Notes: a model not told the origin generated them from the letters alone. Shown: positions 1-8,985, counted from the first letter of the stretch. The stretch is 64,000 nt of DNA from Wenjunlia tyrosinilytica (GCF_014646055.1 NZ_BMMS01000005.1:1-64000); one strand, 5' to 3'. Numbers and translations are program-made.

Positions 1-1560
1 ACCACCGTCCCACTCAACGCCAGCGGCCAGGCCTGCACCACCACAACCCTGACCACCGGCACCGTCACCGCCACCTACAACGGTGAGGACGCCTGCTTCC
101 TCGGATCAACAGGGACCACCACCGTCACCGTCAACGAGGCATCCACCACCACCTCGGTCACGGCCACACCGAACCCGTCCGTCTGCGGACAGGCCGTCAC
201 CATCTGCGCCACCGTGACCGCCAGCCCCCCAGGATCCGGCACACCCACCGGAACAGTCACCTTCACCGGACCCGGCGGACTCAACACCACCGTCCCACTC
301 AACGCCAGCGGCCAGGCCTGCACCACCACCACAACCCTGACCACCGGCACCGTCACCGCCACCTACAACGGTGAGGACGCCTGCTTCCTCGGCTCGGTCG
401 GCACCACCACCGTCACCGTCAACCCGACGTCGACGACCACCTCGGTGCTCGTGACCCCGAACCCGTCGGTGTGCGGGCAGACCGTGACCGTGTGCGCCAC
501 CGTCGTGGCGAACGCGCCGGGATCGGGGACTCCGACCGGAACGGTGACCTTCACCGGACCCGGCGGACTCAACACCACCGTCCCACTCAACGCCAGCGGC
601 CAGGCCTGCACCACCACCACAACCCTGACCACCGGAACCGTCACCGCCACCTACAACGGCGCCGCGTGCTTCCTCGCCTCCACCGGCACAGCGGCCGTGA
701 GCGTCACCCCGGCATCGACCACGACCACGGTCACCGCGACGCCGAACCCGTCGTCGTGCGGGCAGACGGTCACCGTCTGCGCCACCGTCGTGGCCAACCC
801 GCCGGGATCCGGCACACCCACCGGAACGGTCACCTTCACCGGACCCGGCGGACTCAACACCACCGTGGCGCTCAACGCCAGCGGCCAGGCGTGCTTCACC
901 ACGTCCACGCTGACGTCGGGGACAGTGACCGCGACCTACAACGGTGCCAGTTGCTTCCTGGGATCCGCCGGCACGGTCACCGTCACCGTCACCCCGGGTG
1001 CGACCACGACGACAGTCACCGCGACACCGAACCCGTCGTCGTGCGGGCAGACGGTCACCGTCTGCGCCACGGTCGTCGCGAACACTCCTGGCTCGGGGAC
1101 CCCGACCGGAACGGTGACCTTCACCGGACCCGGCGGACTCAACACCACCGTCCCACTCAACGCCAGCGGCCAGGCCTGCACCACCACCACAACCCTCGCC
1201 ACCGGGACGATCACGGCCACCTACAACGGTGCCCCGTGCTTCATGGGGTCCTCCGGCACCCGGACGGTCACCGTCAACAAGGCGTCGACCACCACGACAG
1301 TGACCGTCACGCCGAACCCGTCGACCTGCGGGCAGACCGTGACCGTGTGCGCCACCGTCGTGGCGAACGCGCCGGGATCGGGGACACCGACCGGGACGGT
1401 GACCTTCACCGGACCCGGCGGACTCAACACCACCGTCCCACTCAACGCCAGCGGCCAGGCGTGCTTCACCAGTAGCACCCTGGTCACGGGAGTCATCAAC
1501 GCCACCTACAGTGGCAGCACCTGCTTCCTGGGTTCCTTCGGCACCCGCGTCGTCACCGTC
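1..1560 (+). repeat. Tandem 285-288 bp coding repeats
   Basis: About 5.5 consecutive units encode the Ig-like domains. The central part of each unit (for example 259-350, 547-640, 1123-1200) is nearly identical at the DNA level, including synonymous positions. The unit edges differ. This mosaic pattern suggests recent homogenisation by recombination rather than only protein-level selection. Confidence 0.9.
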
Positions 1561-1911
1561 ACCGGAACCAATACGACGCTGACGGCCGCTCCCGCCCAGG
1601 TCCGGGTGCGCACGAACGGCACCTTCGCCATCCAGACGATGAGTGCCACGCTCAAGAACGCTGTGACAAGCGCGCCCATCCCGGGGCAGACCGTCACCTT
1701 CACCGCCAACACAGCGGTCGGGCCGGTCGTCCTCGGGTCGGCGGTCACCAACGCCAGCGGCGTGGCGACCCTCGCACCGCCGACGTTCACCGTGCCGGCG
1801 ACCGTGATCACCGCGGTCACGTACACCGCGTCCTTCGCCGGAAGCGGGTGCTTCAACGCGACCTCGACCACGGCACCGCTGAGCTTCGTGGCGTTCCCCC
1901 CCATCCCCTAG
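1..1911 (+). CDS. Secreted multi-domain Ig-like repeat protein (5' end outside window)
   Basis: The reading frame is open from base 1, so the start lies upstream; the stop is TAG at 1909-1911. About 520 residues are a tandem run of roughly 95-residue bacterial Ig-like (Big_3/Big_5 type) domains with the core 'SGTPTGTVTFTGPGG' and a final 'TATYNG' strand. Each complete unit has four regularly placed cysteines: PS-x-CGQ, VTVCATV, GQAC and ACF. The last 110 residues are a different, more divergent Ig-like domain. The C-terminus ends in FPPIP with no LPXTG motif, TM segment or sortase signal. Function is unknown; a surface or extracellular adhesin-like role is inference from repeat architecture alone. 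Confidence 0.85.
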   Translation, partial: TTVPLNASGQACTTTTLTTGTVTATYNGEDACFLGSTGTTTVTVNEASTTTSVTATPNPSVCGQAVTICATVTASPPGSGTPTGTVTFTGPGGLNTTVPLNASGQACTTTTTLTTGTVTATYNGEDACFLGSVGTTTVTVNPTSTTTSVLVTPNPSVCGQTVTVCATVVANAPGSGTPTGTVTFTGPGGLNTTVPLNASGQACTTTTTLTTGTVTATYNGAACFLASTGTAAVSVTPASTTTTVTATPNPSSCGQTVTVCATVVANPPGSGTPTGTVTFTGPGGLNTTVALNASGQACFTTSTLTSGTVTATYNGASCFLGSAGTVTVTVTPGATTTTVTATPNPSSCGQTVTVCATVVANTPGSGTPTGTVTFTGPGGLNTTVPLNASGQACTTTTTLATGTITATYNGAPCFMGSSGTRTVTVNKASTTTTVTVTPNPSTCGQTVTVCATVVANAPGSGTPTGTVTFTGPGGLNTTVPLNASGQACFTSSTLVTGVINATYSGSTCFLGSFGTRVVTVTGTNTTLTAAPAQVRVRTNGTFAIQTMSATLKNAVTSAPIPGQTVTFTANTAVGPVVLGSAVTNASGVATLAPPTFTVPATVITAVTYTASFAGSGCFNATSTTAPLSFVAFPPIP

Positions 1912-1967
1912 CCCGCACCGCACCATCGCGGCACCACGCCACACAGCAGAAGCACCTCGGCACACCA

Positions 1968-2000
1968 CCACGCCGGGCCGCATCCAGCGGCCCGGCGTGG
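1968..2000 (+). terminator. Hairpin terminator after the Ig-repeat gene
   Basis: There is a perfect 13-bp inverted repeat (1968-1980 with 1988-2000) around a 7-nt loop. It starts 57 nt after the stop codon. There is no U-tract, which is usual for Streptomyces terminators. Confidence 0.75.
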
Positions 2001-2064
2001 CCCGTCCACGGGGGTCGAGGGGGCGCCGACCCGATCAGGGTTTCTGACGCTCTATCGTTTACCC

Positions 2065-3000
2065 ATGCCCTCCACTGAGCTGATCCGTATCGTCTCCCGC
2101 TCCTCACCGATGGCACTGGCCCAGGTCGAGCGTGTCCGTACCGAGTTGGTCGCGCTGCGCCCCGGTATCCGTACCGAGGTGGTGCCGGTGACCACGTCCG
2201 GGGACCGGTGGATGGGCGATCTGTCGAAGCTCGGCGGCAAGGGCGCGTTCACCAAGGAGGTGGACGCCGCCCTGCTCGCGGGCGAGGCGGACCTCGCGGT
2301 GCACTGCATCAAGGATGTGCCCGCCGACCGGCCGCTGCCGCAGGGCACCGTCTTCGCCGCCTTCCTCAAGCGCGACGACATCCGTGACGCTCTTGTCCAC
2401 CCCGAAGGACTCGGGCTGGACGACCTGCCCGCCGGAACCCGCATCGGCACCTCCTCGGTGCGGCGTGTGGCGCAGCTGGCCATCTCCCACCCGCATCTGG
2501 AGTGTGTGCCGATGCGGGGCAATGCCAACCGCCGACTGGACAAGCTCGAGGCGGGCGACGCCGACGCCCTCCTGCTGGCCGTCTCCGGGCTCGAGCGCAT
2601 CGAGCAGACCCACCGGATCAGCGAGATCCTCTCGGTGGAGACGATGTGCCCTCCGATCGGCGCCGGGGTGCTCGGACTCCAGTGCCGCGAGGACGACACG
2701 GCCACCATCGACGCCGTGGCCGGGCTGGGCGACACCAATACCTGGCGCGAGGTCACCGCCGAGCGGATGTTCCTCCATGTCCTCCAGGGCCACTGCAACT
2801 CACCGATCGCCGGGTACGCCAAGGCCGAGCGTGACGGCCGTCTGTCTCTGCGCGCCCGGGTGTTCACTCCCGACGGCAAGACGGTCCTCGACGCCCATGA
2901 GTGGGCGGGCCCGCTCGATCCGGCGACGCTGGGCACCTCCGTGGCGGTCGCCCTGCTGCGGCAGGGGGCGCGGGAGCTCATCGACACGATCCCCCACTGA
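2065..3000 (+). CDS. hemC: Hydroxymethylbilane synthase (porphobilinogen deaminase), stand-alone copy
   Basis: At 311 aa it is the normal length for HemC, which condenses four porphobilinogen units into hydroxymethylbilane in the cytosol. The catalytic-Asp motif reads HCIKDVP (E. coli HSMKDVP). The arginine-rich pocket is visible in TSSVRR and MRGNANRR. The cofactor-attachment cysteine lies in GHCNSPIAG. The ATG at 2065 follows a hairpin terminator, so the gene has its own promoter. No hemA, hemB or hemD flanks it, so it is probably a second copy beside the usual hemACD locus. Its product could feed siroheme for NirB 28 kb away, but that link is inference. Confidence 0.9.
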   Translation: MPSTELIRIVSRSSPMALAQVERVRTELVALRPGIRTEVVPVTTSGDRWMGDLSKLGGKGAFTKEVDAALLAGEADLAVHCIKDVPADRPLPQGTVFAAFLKRDDIRDALVHPEGLGLDDLPAGTRIGTSSVRRVAQLAISHPHLECVPMRGNANRRLDKLEAGDADALLLAVSGLERIEQTHRISEILSVETMCPPIGAGVLGLQCREDDTATIDAVAGLGDTNTWREVTAERMFLHVLQGHCNSPIAGYAKAERDGRLSLRARVFTPDGKTVLDAHEWAGPLDPATLGTSVAVALLRQGARELIDTIPH

Positions 3001-3047
3001 TCCCCCCGGCGTGGCGGACGCCCGAGTTACTTACCCGCTCGGGTGCG

Positions 3048-3078
3048 GGGGTCCGGGCGCGGGCGGTGCCCGGACCCC
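3048..3078. terminator. Bidirectional hairpin between convergent genes
   Basis: There is a perfect 11-bp inverted repeat (3048-3058 with 3068-3078) around a 9-nt loop. It lies between the stops of hemC (3000) and the leftward hypothetical gene (3114), so it can serve both. Confidence 0.65.
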
Positions 3079-3113
3079 GACCGCCCTGCCCGCCGCCTAC
3101 CGGCCCGCGCCGG

Positions 3114-3698
3114 CTACCCGCGTCCGGGCATCTGCCAGGGCCGCGGCGTGCTCGGCCGGGGCTCCCGTTCACGGGTGCGTTCCCTCATCAAGGGAGCGGG
3201 GGGACGTCGACCGCCCATGACCGGCCCGCACACCGCCGCCAGCCCGATCGCCAGGAGTTGCGGGTCCACCAAGCGGTCGCCGGCGGGCGGATATTCCCAG
3301 TACCTCGCGCCACCGGCGGCCCACCGCCCCGGCGTGGGCATCCGCTCCTCGTCGGCACGGGCGCAGACCGCGTGGGGCGAGCACCACAGGGCCGTCGTCC
3401 CGGCGGGTACCAGCCAGTGCAGGGTGTCCGCCGCCGGGTCGGCGACGACCGGTCCCGGCTGCCCCAGTGAGGCCTGGCGCATCCAGGCGAGCAGCCGTGC
3501 GCCGATCTCTCCGCCCCGGGTGACCACGACGTCCCAGCGCGGCGGAGCGCCGACCGCGGGCTCGTACGGTGCCGCCGAACGGGCCTGGTGCCTCGTCCAG
3601 GTGCGCACCAGGCGTTTGAGCCGGGCGGTGAGTAATGCGTCCTCGATGTCGGGGTCGGTCGCCACCGACTCCCCTCCGGGTCCGAAAGCGGCATCGGA
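3114..3698 (-). CDS. Hypothetical actinobacterial protein
   Basis: This is a 194-aa soluble protein with no signal peptide or TM segment. The N-terminal half is an acidic then basic helix (DIEDALLTARLKRLVRTW). The middle has a WDVVVTRGGEIGARLL segment, followed by GPVVADPAADTLHWLVPAGT and a YWEYPP motif. The VADP...LVPAGT section resembles the 'bifunctional DNA primase/polymerase-like' small proteins of Streptomyces, but no catalytic residues are evident, so no function is assigned. I chose the GTG at 3698 because a GGGGGAG ribosome-binding sequence precedes it; the frame extends to a GTG at 3767 without a better site. The Pro/Arg-rich tail is poorly conserved in character and may be unstructured. 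Confidence 0.6.
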   Translation of the reverse strand, partial: SDAAFGPGGESVATDPDIEDALLTARLKRLVRTWTRHQARSAAPYEPAVGAPPRWDVVVTRGGEIGARLLAWMRQASLGQPGPVVADPAADTLHWLVPAGTTALWCSPHAVCARADEERMPTPGRWAAGGARYWEYPPAGDRLVDPQLLAIGLAAVCGPVMGGRRPPAPLMRERTREREPRPSTPRPWQMPGRG

Positions 3699-3907
3699 CA
3701 CTTCGACACGCTCCCCCGTGTTCGACTGCTCTACTGCCGTAGCGCCCGCGGCCGTTGACCACGGCACGACGCGCGGTCACCAACCGTAGGGATCCGACCA
3801 CTCGGCGCACCAGAGGGGCACGGGAGCGCATCCGACGCACCCGAGCACCCAGCGGGCGCGGGAGGAGCACTGGCGTCGCGCGGCCATGAGAGGGCGGCGA
3901 AGACCAC

Positions 3908-5053
3908 TCAGGCGGCTCCGGGCAGTTGGTCCTGGAGGACGCGGCGCAGGAACTCGTTGTTGTCCCCGGTTCGGCGCAGTCGGCTCAGGAGGAGTTCGGT
4001 GGACTGCTGGACTTCCCTGCCGCTCAGGACCCGGCGCAGGGCGCGCACGGCGACCAGTTCCTGGGGGCCGGTCAGCAACTCCTCCTTGCGGGTGCCGGAG
4101 GAGGCGACGGCCACGGCCGGGAACACGCGCCGGTCGGCCAGGGAGCGGTCCAGGTGGAGTTCCATGTTGCCGGTGCTCTTGAGCTCTTCGAAGAAGTAGT
4201 CGTCGGCGCGGGAGCCGGTCTGGACGAGGGCGGTCGCCAGGATCGTCAGCGAACCGCCGTTCTCGATGTTGCGTGCCGCGCCGAACAGGCGCTTGGGCGC
4301 GTGCACGGCGGAGGCGTCGACACCGCCGCTCAGCGTTCTGCCGCCGCCGGAGGCGATGGTGTTGTGGGCGCGGCACAGCCGGGTGATCGAGTCCAGCAGG
4401 ATCACCACGTCCTCGCCGAGTTCGACGAGGCGCTTGGCCCGCTCCACGGCGAGTTCGGCGACCGCCGTGTGCTCCGCGGCCGGGCGGTCGAATGTCGAGG
4501 AGATGACCTCCGCGTCCACCGTGCGCCGCATGTCGGTGACCTCTTCGGGGCGTTCGTCGAGGAGGACGACCATGAGGCGGCACTCGGGGTGGTTGCGGGT
4601 GAGGGCTTGGGCAACGCCCTGCAGGAGGACGGTCTTCCCGGTCTTCGGCGGGGCGACGAGAAGGCCGCGCTGGCCCTTGCCGATCGGGCTGACGATGTCG
4701 ATCAGCCGGGTGTCGAGCCGGCTCTGCTCGGTCTCCAGCCGCAGCCTTTCCTGGGGGTGGAGCGGGGTGAGGCCGGCGAAGTGGGGGCGCCCGGCGACGG
4801 TTTCGGGGTCGAGCCCGTTGATCCGTTCGACGTGCGCCAGTTCCGGCGTCCGTTCACCTCGGGCGCCGGGGCGTGGCTCGTTGGCCAGGCCCTCGAGCAG
4901 GTCACCGCGGCGCAGGCCATGACGGTGTATCACCTGCGCGGGGACCCGCGGGTCGCACGGGCTCGGCAGGTAGCCCCCGCTTCGGAGGAAGCCTTGCTTG
5001 CCGACGGTGTCGAGGATGCCGCAGTGGTGGGTGGGCTGGGTTGTGGTGGTCAT
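3908..5053 (-). CDS. rho: Short paralogue of transcription termination factor Rho
   Basis: This 381-aa protein covers the Rho core from the cold-shock-like RNA-binding domain (residues about 10-60) through the hexameric ATPase. Visible motifs are Walker A APPKTGKT, the DERPEEVTDMRR segment, Walker B VVILLDSITRL, the Q-loop region GGVDASAVHAPKRLFG and the R-loop region ELKSTGNMELHLDR. It lacks the long Arg/Asp-rich N-terminal insertion typical of the main actinobacterial Rho (about 600-700 aa), so it is probably a second copy. The ATG at 5053 is preceded by GAAAGG; the frame extends further upstream with shadow-like composition. RNA-dependent helicase and terminator activity is expected from the intact motifs but is not shown. 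It is divergent from a small membrane protein, with a 442-nt leader. Confidence 0.88.
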   Translation of the reverse strand: MTTTTQPTHHCGILDTVGKQGFLRSGGYLPSPCDPRVPAQVIHRHGLRRGDLLEGLANEPRPGARGERTPELAHVERINGLDPETVAGRPHFAGLTPLHPQERLRLETEQSRLDTRLIDIVSPIGKGQRGLLVAPPKTGKTVLLQGVAQALTRNHPECRLMVVLLDERPEEVTDMRRTVDAEVISSTFDRPAAEHTAVAELAVERAKRLVELGEDVVILLDSITRLCRAHNTIASGGGRTLSGGVDASAVHAPKRLFGAARNIENGGSLTILATALVQTGSRADDYFFEELKSTGNMELHLDRSLADRRVFPAVAVASSGTRKEELLTGPQELVAVRALRRVLSGREVQQSTELLLSRLRRTGDNNEFLRRVLQDQLPGAA

Positions 5054-5495
5054 TGGTGAATGCCTTTCGACGGCGCCTCGTCGGCGCGAGGAACGGGTGC
5101 GGTCAGGGAATGGGGAGGAGCGATTGGGGAGTTGGCGTCGTGGCGCCGAGAGCCCGCGCACGGGTGCGCGGCGGTGACGGACGGCGGGCCGGAGCGAGCC
5201 GTCCGGGATGAAGCGCAACAGGAAGGCGTGGCGCCCCTGTTGGGCGGGGAAGGAAGCGGTGGCGCCGGATGCCGGTCACGGAAGGACGGGCTGGAGCTGG
5301 AACCGCTGGACGAGACAGAACGCACCAGTACGAGCAATTGCGGCGAGAGAAGTTCATCGCCTGCTCTGTACTGAGCGCAATGTACCACGAGTACGGCGAG
5401 CGAGGCCTGAGATCCGGCGGACCGGGAAGACGGGGCCCAAGTCCGAGGCCACTCCAGGAGTCCACATCCCAGGAGTTCACATCCCAGGAGTTCAC
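5054..5495. other. 442-nt gene-free region upstream of rho
   Basis: I see no supportable gene here. It holds the long inverted repeat at 5326-5373 and the tandem RBS repeat at 5453-5497. The stretch from about 5320 to 5400 is less GC-rich than its surroundings and is the best place for divergent promoters. If rho starts there, its transcript would have a leader of about 250 nt or more. Confidence 0.5.
5326..5373. promoter_or_regulatory. Extended inverted repeat in the rho leader/promoter region
   Basis: The arms pair as CAGTAC/GTACTG, GAGCA/TGCTC and GGCGA/TCGCC, giving one imperfect 48-nt stem interrupted by a bulge and a small internal loop. It sits about 275 nt upstream of the rho ATG. 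It could be an operator or a structured leader element. Rho genes are commonly autoregulated through their leaders, but a role here is inference. Confidence 0.5.
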
Positions 5496-5497
5496 AT
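5453..5497 (+). repeat. Three tandem 15-bp copies of a Shine-Dalgarno unit
   Basis: The unit CCCAGGAGTTCACAT occurs at 5468-5482 and 5483-5497, with a near copy at 5453-5467. Each copy carries AGGAG. Only the last is followed by G, which completes the ATG start at 5496. Confidence 0.9.
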
Positions 5498-5675
5498 GCT
5501 CGCCATCGTCGGAGCCGTCATCTTCGGTATCGCTTTCGTCATCAACGCCACCGGAACGGAGACGGACGCGGCCTTCACGCCGACGAGCCTTCTCCTGCTC
5601 GGGCTGGTCTGTGTGGCCCTGCACCTCGGCGGCATCGGTTCAGGCTGGGCGGCGCCCAGACGTCGGCGCCGTTGA
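5496..5675 (+). CDS. Small two-TM membrane protein
   Basis: This is a 59-aa protein with two hydrophobic helices, roughly residues 2-17 (LAIVGAVIFGIAFVI) and 30-48 (SLLLLGLVCVALHLGG), separated by a short polar loop. It ends in a basic RRRRR tail, which suggests a cytoplasmic C-terminus. Similar tiny membrane proteins are common in Streptomyces but have no known function. The start is well supported: AGGAG lies 5 nt upstream of the ATG, in the third copy of a 15-bp repeat. The larger open frame beginning at 5208 has no RBS and is not needed. Confidence 0.75.
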   Translation: MLAIVGAVIFGIAFVINATGTETDAAFTPTSLLLLGLVCVALHLGGIGSGWAAPRRRRR

Positions 5676-5747
5676 CCGCCGCTGACCCGCGTTGACGTGC
5701 CGGGCCGTGCGCGGCGCGGCTCTCCCGCCCGCACGGCCCGGTGGGCG

Positions 5748-7187
5748 TTACGGCAGCTGGGCATCGGCCAGCGGATCGGCCGCCTCACGGTGGAGGCGGC
5801 GGCCCAAGCGGGCCGGTGTATCCGCCGCGACCAGGGAGGCGGTGAGCAGGGCGAGCACGGTGGCCAGCCACGCCAGGGACGGCCCCAGACCGATGCGGTC
5901 GGCGACCCGCGCACCGAGAACGGGGGCGACCGCGCCGCCGAGGGCGCCCACGTTGTAGGTGAAGCCCAGGCTCGCCGCACGCAGGCGCACGGGGAAGTGG
6001 TCGCCGATGTACTTGGGCAGGAGCCCGGAGATACCGGAGCCGGTGGCCTGGAGGGCGAAGAGCAGGACCCACATCAGCGCCACGTTGCCGGAGCCCAGGG
6101 CGAAGGTCGGGAAGACGAACAGCAGGGAGAGGACCAGGCCGCCGACGTAGGTGGTCCTGGTGCCGAGCCGGTCGGCGAGGATGCCCGCCAGGCAGGATCC
6201 GGTGGCGTACCCGAGTCCCGCCCACGTCAGGGCGTTCGCGACCTGGCCGGAGTCGTAGTGCAGCACCGTCTTGAGGTAGGTGGGCAGCAGCGACTGGATC
6301 GGCCACGAGTACAGGAACGCGCTGAAGACGGTGAGCATCAGCCCGACCGCCATCGGCCACAGCCGCCCGTTGATCTGGACCGCGAACGCGATGAAGCCCG
6401 CCACGCACACCGCGATGTACAGCGGGTACAGCGGGCCCGCGTGCCCGGAGAAGATGAGGACCAGCGAGGCGGAGACGGCCACGCAGATGAGGGCGTTCGC
6501 CCCGGCCCAGCGGCGCGACAGCAGCGCCGACGCGCTGGTGCCCGCGGCGCCCTCGCGACCGCGCCGCCCGACCTCGCGTGACCACTCCCCCGCCTCCGGG
6601 AGCGACCGGCGCAGCCACAACGCCAGGGCCACGGGGAGGATCCCCGCGTAGAACAGCCAGCGCCAGCCCGCGTGCGGGACGATCAGGTCGTAGGCGCGGG
6701 CCGCCAGGACGGCGCCGATGGGGTAGGCCGACAGGAGCATGCCGCTGGCCCGGTTGCGCAGTGCCCTGGGCCAGCTCTCCATCACATAGGTGGTGCTGGA
6801 GCCGTACTCCCCGGCCATGCCGAGGCCGACGACCGCGCGGAAGCAGAACAGCGACCAGTAGCCCCAGGCGAAACCGCACATCCCTGTGCCCACGGCGTAG
6901 CAGAGGATGCTCGCGATCATGGCGGGCCGCCTGCCGAGGCGGTCGCCCATGGCTCCCAGCGCCAGTCCGCCGAGCCATCGCGAGACAAAGGCGGCGGAGA
7001 CCAGGCCCGCCGCGGTGGCCAGCGACAGTCCGAATTCGTCCGCCACCTCGGTCAGCACCAGGGTGATGAGGACGAAGTCGAAGCCGTCGAGCAGATATCC
7101 CACCCATGCGGCGGCGAAGGCCTTCCACTGGCCTGCGTCGAGCTGCCGGTGCCACGGCCGCCGGTCGGGCATGGCGGAGTCCGTCAC
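5748..7187 (-). CDS. MFS carboxylate/sialate-type proton symporter
   Basis: This 479-aa major facilitator has about 12 TM helices. The loop 2-3 signature is GDRLGRRPAM, repeated as ADRLGTRTT in the second half. FRAVVGLGMAGEYGSSTTYVMESWP is the sugar-porter-like helix 4-5 region typical of the SHS/NanT (sialate:H+ symporter) and aromatic-acid symporter branches. Substrate cannot be read from sequence; an organic acid or sialic acid is likely. I chose the GTG at 7187 because GGGAGG lies 6 nt upstream; an in-frame extension to 7328 lacks an RBS. It stands alone, with no catabolic genes beside it. Confidence 0.82.
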   Translation of the reverse strand: MTDSAMPDRRPWHRQLDAGQWKAFAAAWVGYLLDGFDFVLITLVLTEVADEFGLSLATAAGLVSAAFVSRWLGGLALGAMGDRLGRRPAMIASILCYAVGTGMCGFAWGYWSLFCFRAVVGLGMAGEYGSSTTYVMESWPRALRNRASGMLLSAYPIGAVLAARAYDLIVPHAGWRWLFYAGILPVALALWLRRSLPEAGEWSREVGRRGREGAAGTSASALLSRRWAGANALICVAVSASLVLIFSGHAGPLYPLYIAVCVAGFIAFAVQINGRLWPMAVGLMLTVFSAFLYSWPIQSLLPTYLKTVLHYDSGQVANALTWAGLGYATGSCLAGILADRLGTRTTYVGGLVLSLLFVFPTFALGSGNVALMWVLLFALQATGSGISGLLPKYIGDHFPVRLRAASLGFTYNVGALGGAVAPVLGARVADRIGLGPSLAWLATVLALLTASLVAADTPARLGRRLHREAADPLADAQLP

Positions 7188-7338
7188 GGTCGCCTCCCAG
7201 TGCAGACATCCCGGTGCGGGATGACATAGGACGTTGGACGTCGTACCTTTCGGGACCATGGTCGCGGGCAGGAGCGGGGTCCCGGCAAGAGGGGTGACGG
7301 CACGTCGGCCGGGAATCTCCGGCCTCACTGACCGAGGA

Positions 7339-8985
7339 TCAGGCGATGGCGCTGCACCGGCGTCTGTCGGGTGTGGGGCTCGGTTCGGTCAACGACAACG
7401 TCCTGCCGCAGGGCCGGTCACTGGGCTCATCCGATGGGCCCCGCGGGCAGCGGCTCCCGGTCCCCTTGCATGGACCGTTCACCGGCCGGACCGAAGGGGC
7501 CAGGTAGGCACGGTAGTCATGGACGCGGCCGAGGTCCGGCAGAGGGACGGTGCGCCAGTGCCGGGCGAAGACCGGTGGCCTGTCACCCTTGGAGACCAGG
7601 ACGGCCACCGGCTCACCGCCTGCCGTGGCCTCGAGCCCGGCGGGCGTGATGCTCGCGTCATGGCCATAGGTCTGCCGGGAGGCGCAGCCGGTGGAGAAGC
7701 CGATCGGGATCGCCTGGGCCCCGGAGACCACGCAGGGCGGGCGGACCCCCTGCCTGCGTAGTTCGGCGGCGACGCGCTCGGTGTCGGCACGCAGCGCCCT
7801 GCTGCGCGCCGTGACATGGACGAGGGTCTGGAACTGGATCGCGACGTGAAGGCACAGCCCCAGCGCGACCAGTACGGCTGCGGCAGGGCGCAGGCGTGCG
7901 GGCAGGCCGGTCACCAGCCACACCAGGCACGTGGCCACCGGGATGGCGAGGAGGGCGTGGGCGGGGAGGAGGAAGCGCGGCGCGGCGTAGTCGATGAGGA
8001 ACAGGTACGGCAGGGCCAGTGAGGCGGCGACAGGCGTCGGCAGCCAGGTCGCGGCCCGAGCGCGGGAGCGCGCGGTTGCCCACAGTCCGCCGACGACCAG
8101 CGGGGGCAGGGCGAACCACCAGGCGGCGGTGTAGCGGTGCTGCCAGGGGCCGTCGCAGGGGCGGCACAGGGTTTTGCCGGCGAGGGCGCGGGCCTGGTCG
8201 TCGAGGGCCAGGTGCCAGGTCATCCGGCCCTGGATCTCGCTGGCCCGGTGCACCCGTGCGCTGAGGCCGCCGTAGTGCGCGTATGCCTCGATCACCCAGT
8301 CGGCCCAGCCGGCGGCGAGCCCGCAGACGAGGGCCACGAGGATTACCGGATGCCGCCACCGGCGGTGCGCGACAGCCGGCACCCCCAGGGGCAGGGCGAG
8401 CCAGAAGGCGTCGAGGGGGCGCATGAGCGCGGCGAAGGCCACTGCGGCGGCGAGCCCGATCAGCGCGGGGGTGTCGCGGCGGTCGCGGGCCGCCCGCAGG
8501 AACCAGCCGACCGCCGCGAGGCAGGCCAGGGCCACCCAGAGGTTGGGCATGGCTGCGGGACCGTAGTACAGGCTCGTCCACAGACTCGCGAAGAGGGCAC
8601 CCGCCAGGGTGAGCACCGCGGTGGGCAGGAGCGACCGCCACACCCGCATCGCCAGCAGGAGGGCCGCCCCGGACATGACGGCGAGGCAGACGCGGATCGC
8701 CGTAGGCGAGGAGGTGACGGCGAGGATCGGTGCGACGAGGACGGGGACGCCTCGGGCGCGGGGCGCGCTGAAGAACGCGGCGGGCACATCGGGGCTGGTC
8801 TGGCTGAGGTACACCGTCTCGTCCCAGCTGAAGGCCGTCCCTCGGCCGACCAGGAGGATCTGCGCGAGGGTGAATACCGCGGCGACGGCCGCGGGCCACA
8901 CCATCGGACCGGCCGTGGCACGGCTCGAACGGGTGATCCGTGGGAGCTGTTCCTTGGAGCGTTTCGCCAGGCGCTCTGCCTGCAT
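7339..8985 (-). CDS. GT39-like polytopic membrane glycosyltransferase
   Basis: This is a 548-aa integral membrane protein with roughly ten or more hydrophobic helices. Its first extracytoplasmic loop contains SWDETVYLSQ. The DE pair after helix 1 is the catalytic-loop signature of the GT-C/GT39 (PMT, ArnT-like) fold, which uses polyprenyl-phosphate sugars outside the membrane. The C-terminal 130 residues form a soluble domain. The ATG at 8985 follows GAGGT and gives an N-terminus a little before TM1; a longer frame reaches 9075. It is transcribed in the same direction as the upstream SLATT-like gene. The acceptor is unknown. Hypothetical 'Arg/Ala-rich membrane protein' is the fallback annotation. 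Confidence 0.7.
   Translation of the reverse strand: MQAERLAKRSKEQLPRITRSSRATAGPMVWPAAVAAVFTLAQILLVGRGTAFSWDETVYLSQTSPDVPAAFFSAPRARGVPVLVAPILAVTSSPTAIRVCLAVMSGAALLLAMRVWRSLLPTAVLTLAGALFASLWTSLYYGPAAMPNLWVALACLAAVGWFLRAARDRRDTPALIGLAAAVAFAALMRPLDAFWLALPLGVPAVAHRRWRHPVILVALVCGLAAGWADWVIEAYAHYGGLSARVHRASEIQGRMTWHLALDDQARALAGKTLCRPCDGPWQHRYTAAWWFALPPLVVGGLWATARSRARAATWLPTPVAASLALPYLFLIDYAAPRFLLPAHALLAIPVATCLVWLVTGLPARLRPAAAVLVALGLCLHVAIQFQTLVHVTARSRALRADTERVAAELRRQGVRPPCVVSGAQAIPIGFSTGCASRQTYGHDASITPAGLEATAGGEPVAVLVSKGDRPPVFARHWRTVPLPDLGRVHDYRAYLAPSVRPVNGPCKGTGSRCPRGPSDEPSDRPCGRTLSLTEPSPTPDRRRCSAIA

Noticed and set aside
106-1983. 625-codon open frame on the minus strand opposite the Ig-like repeats
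   Set aside because: It is a low-complexity Arg/Gly frame generated by high GC and the coding repeat on the other strand. No RBS and no recognisable fold.
5208-5495. N-terminal extension of the small membrane protein (155-codon frame)
   Set aside because: It has Arg/Trp-rich shadow composition and crosses the rho leader; ATG 5496 has AGGAG 5 nt upstream.
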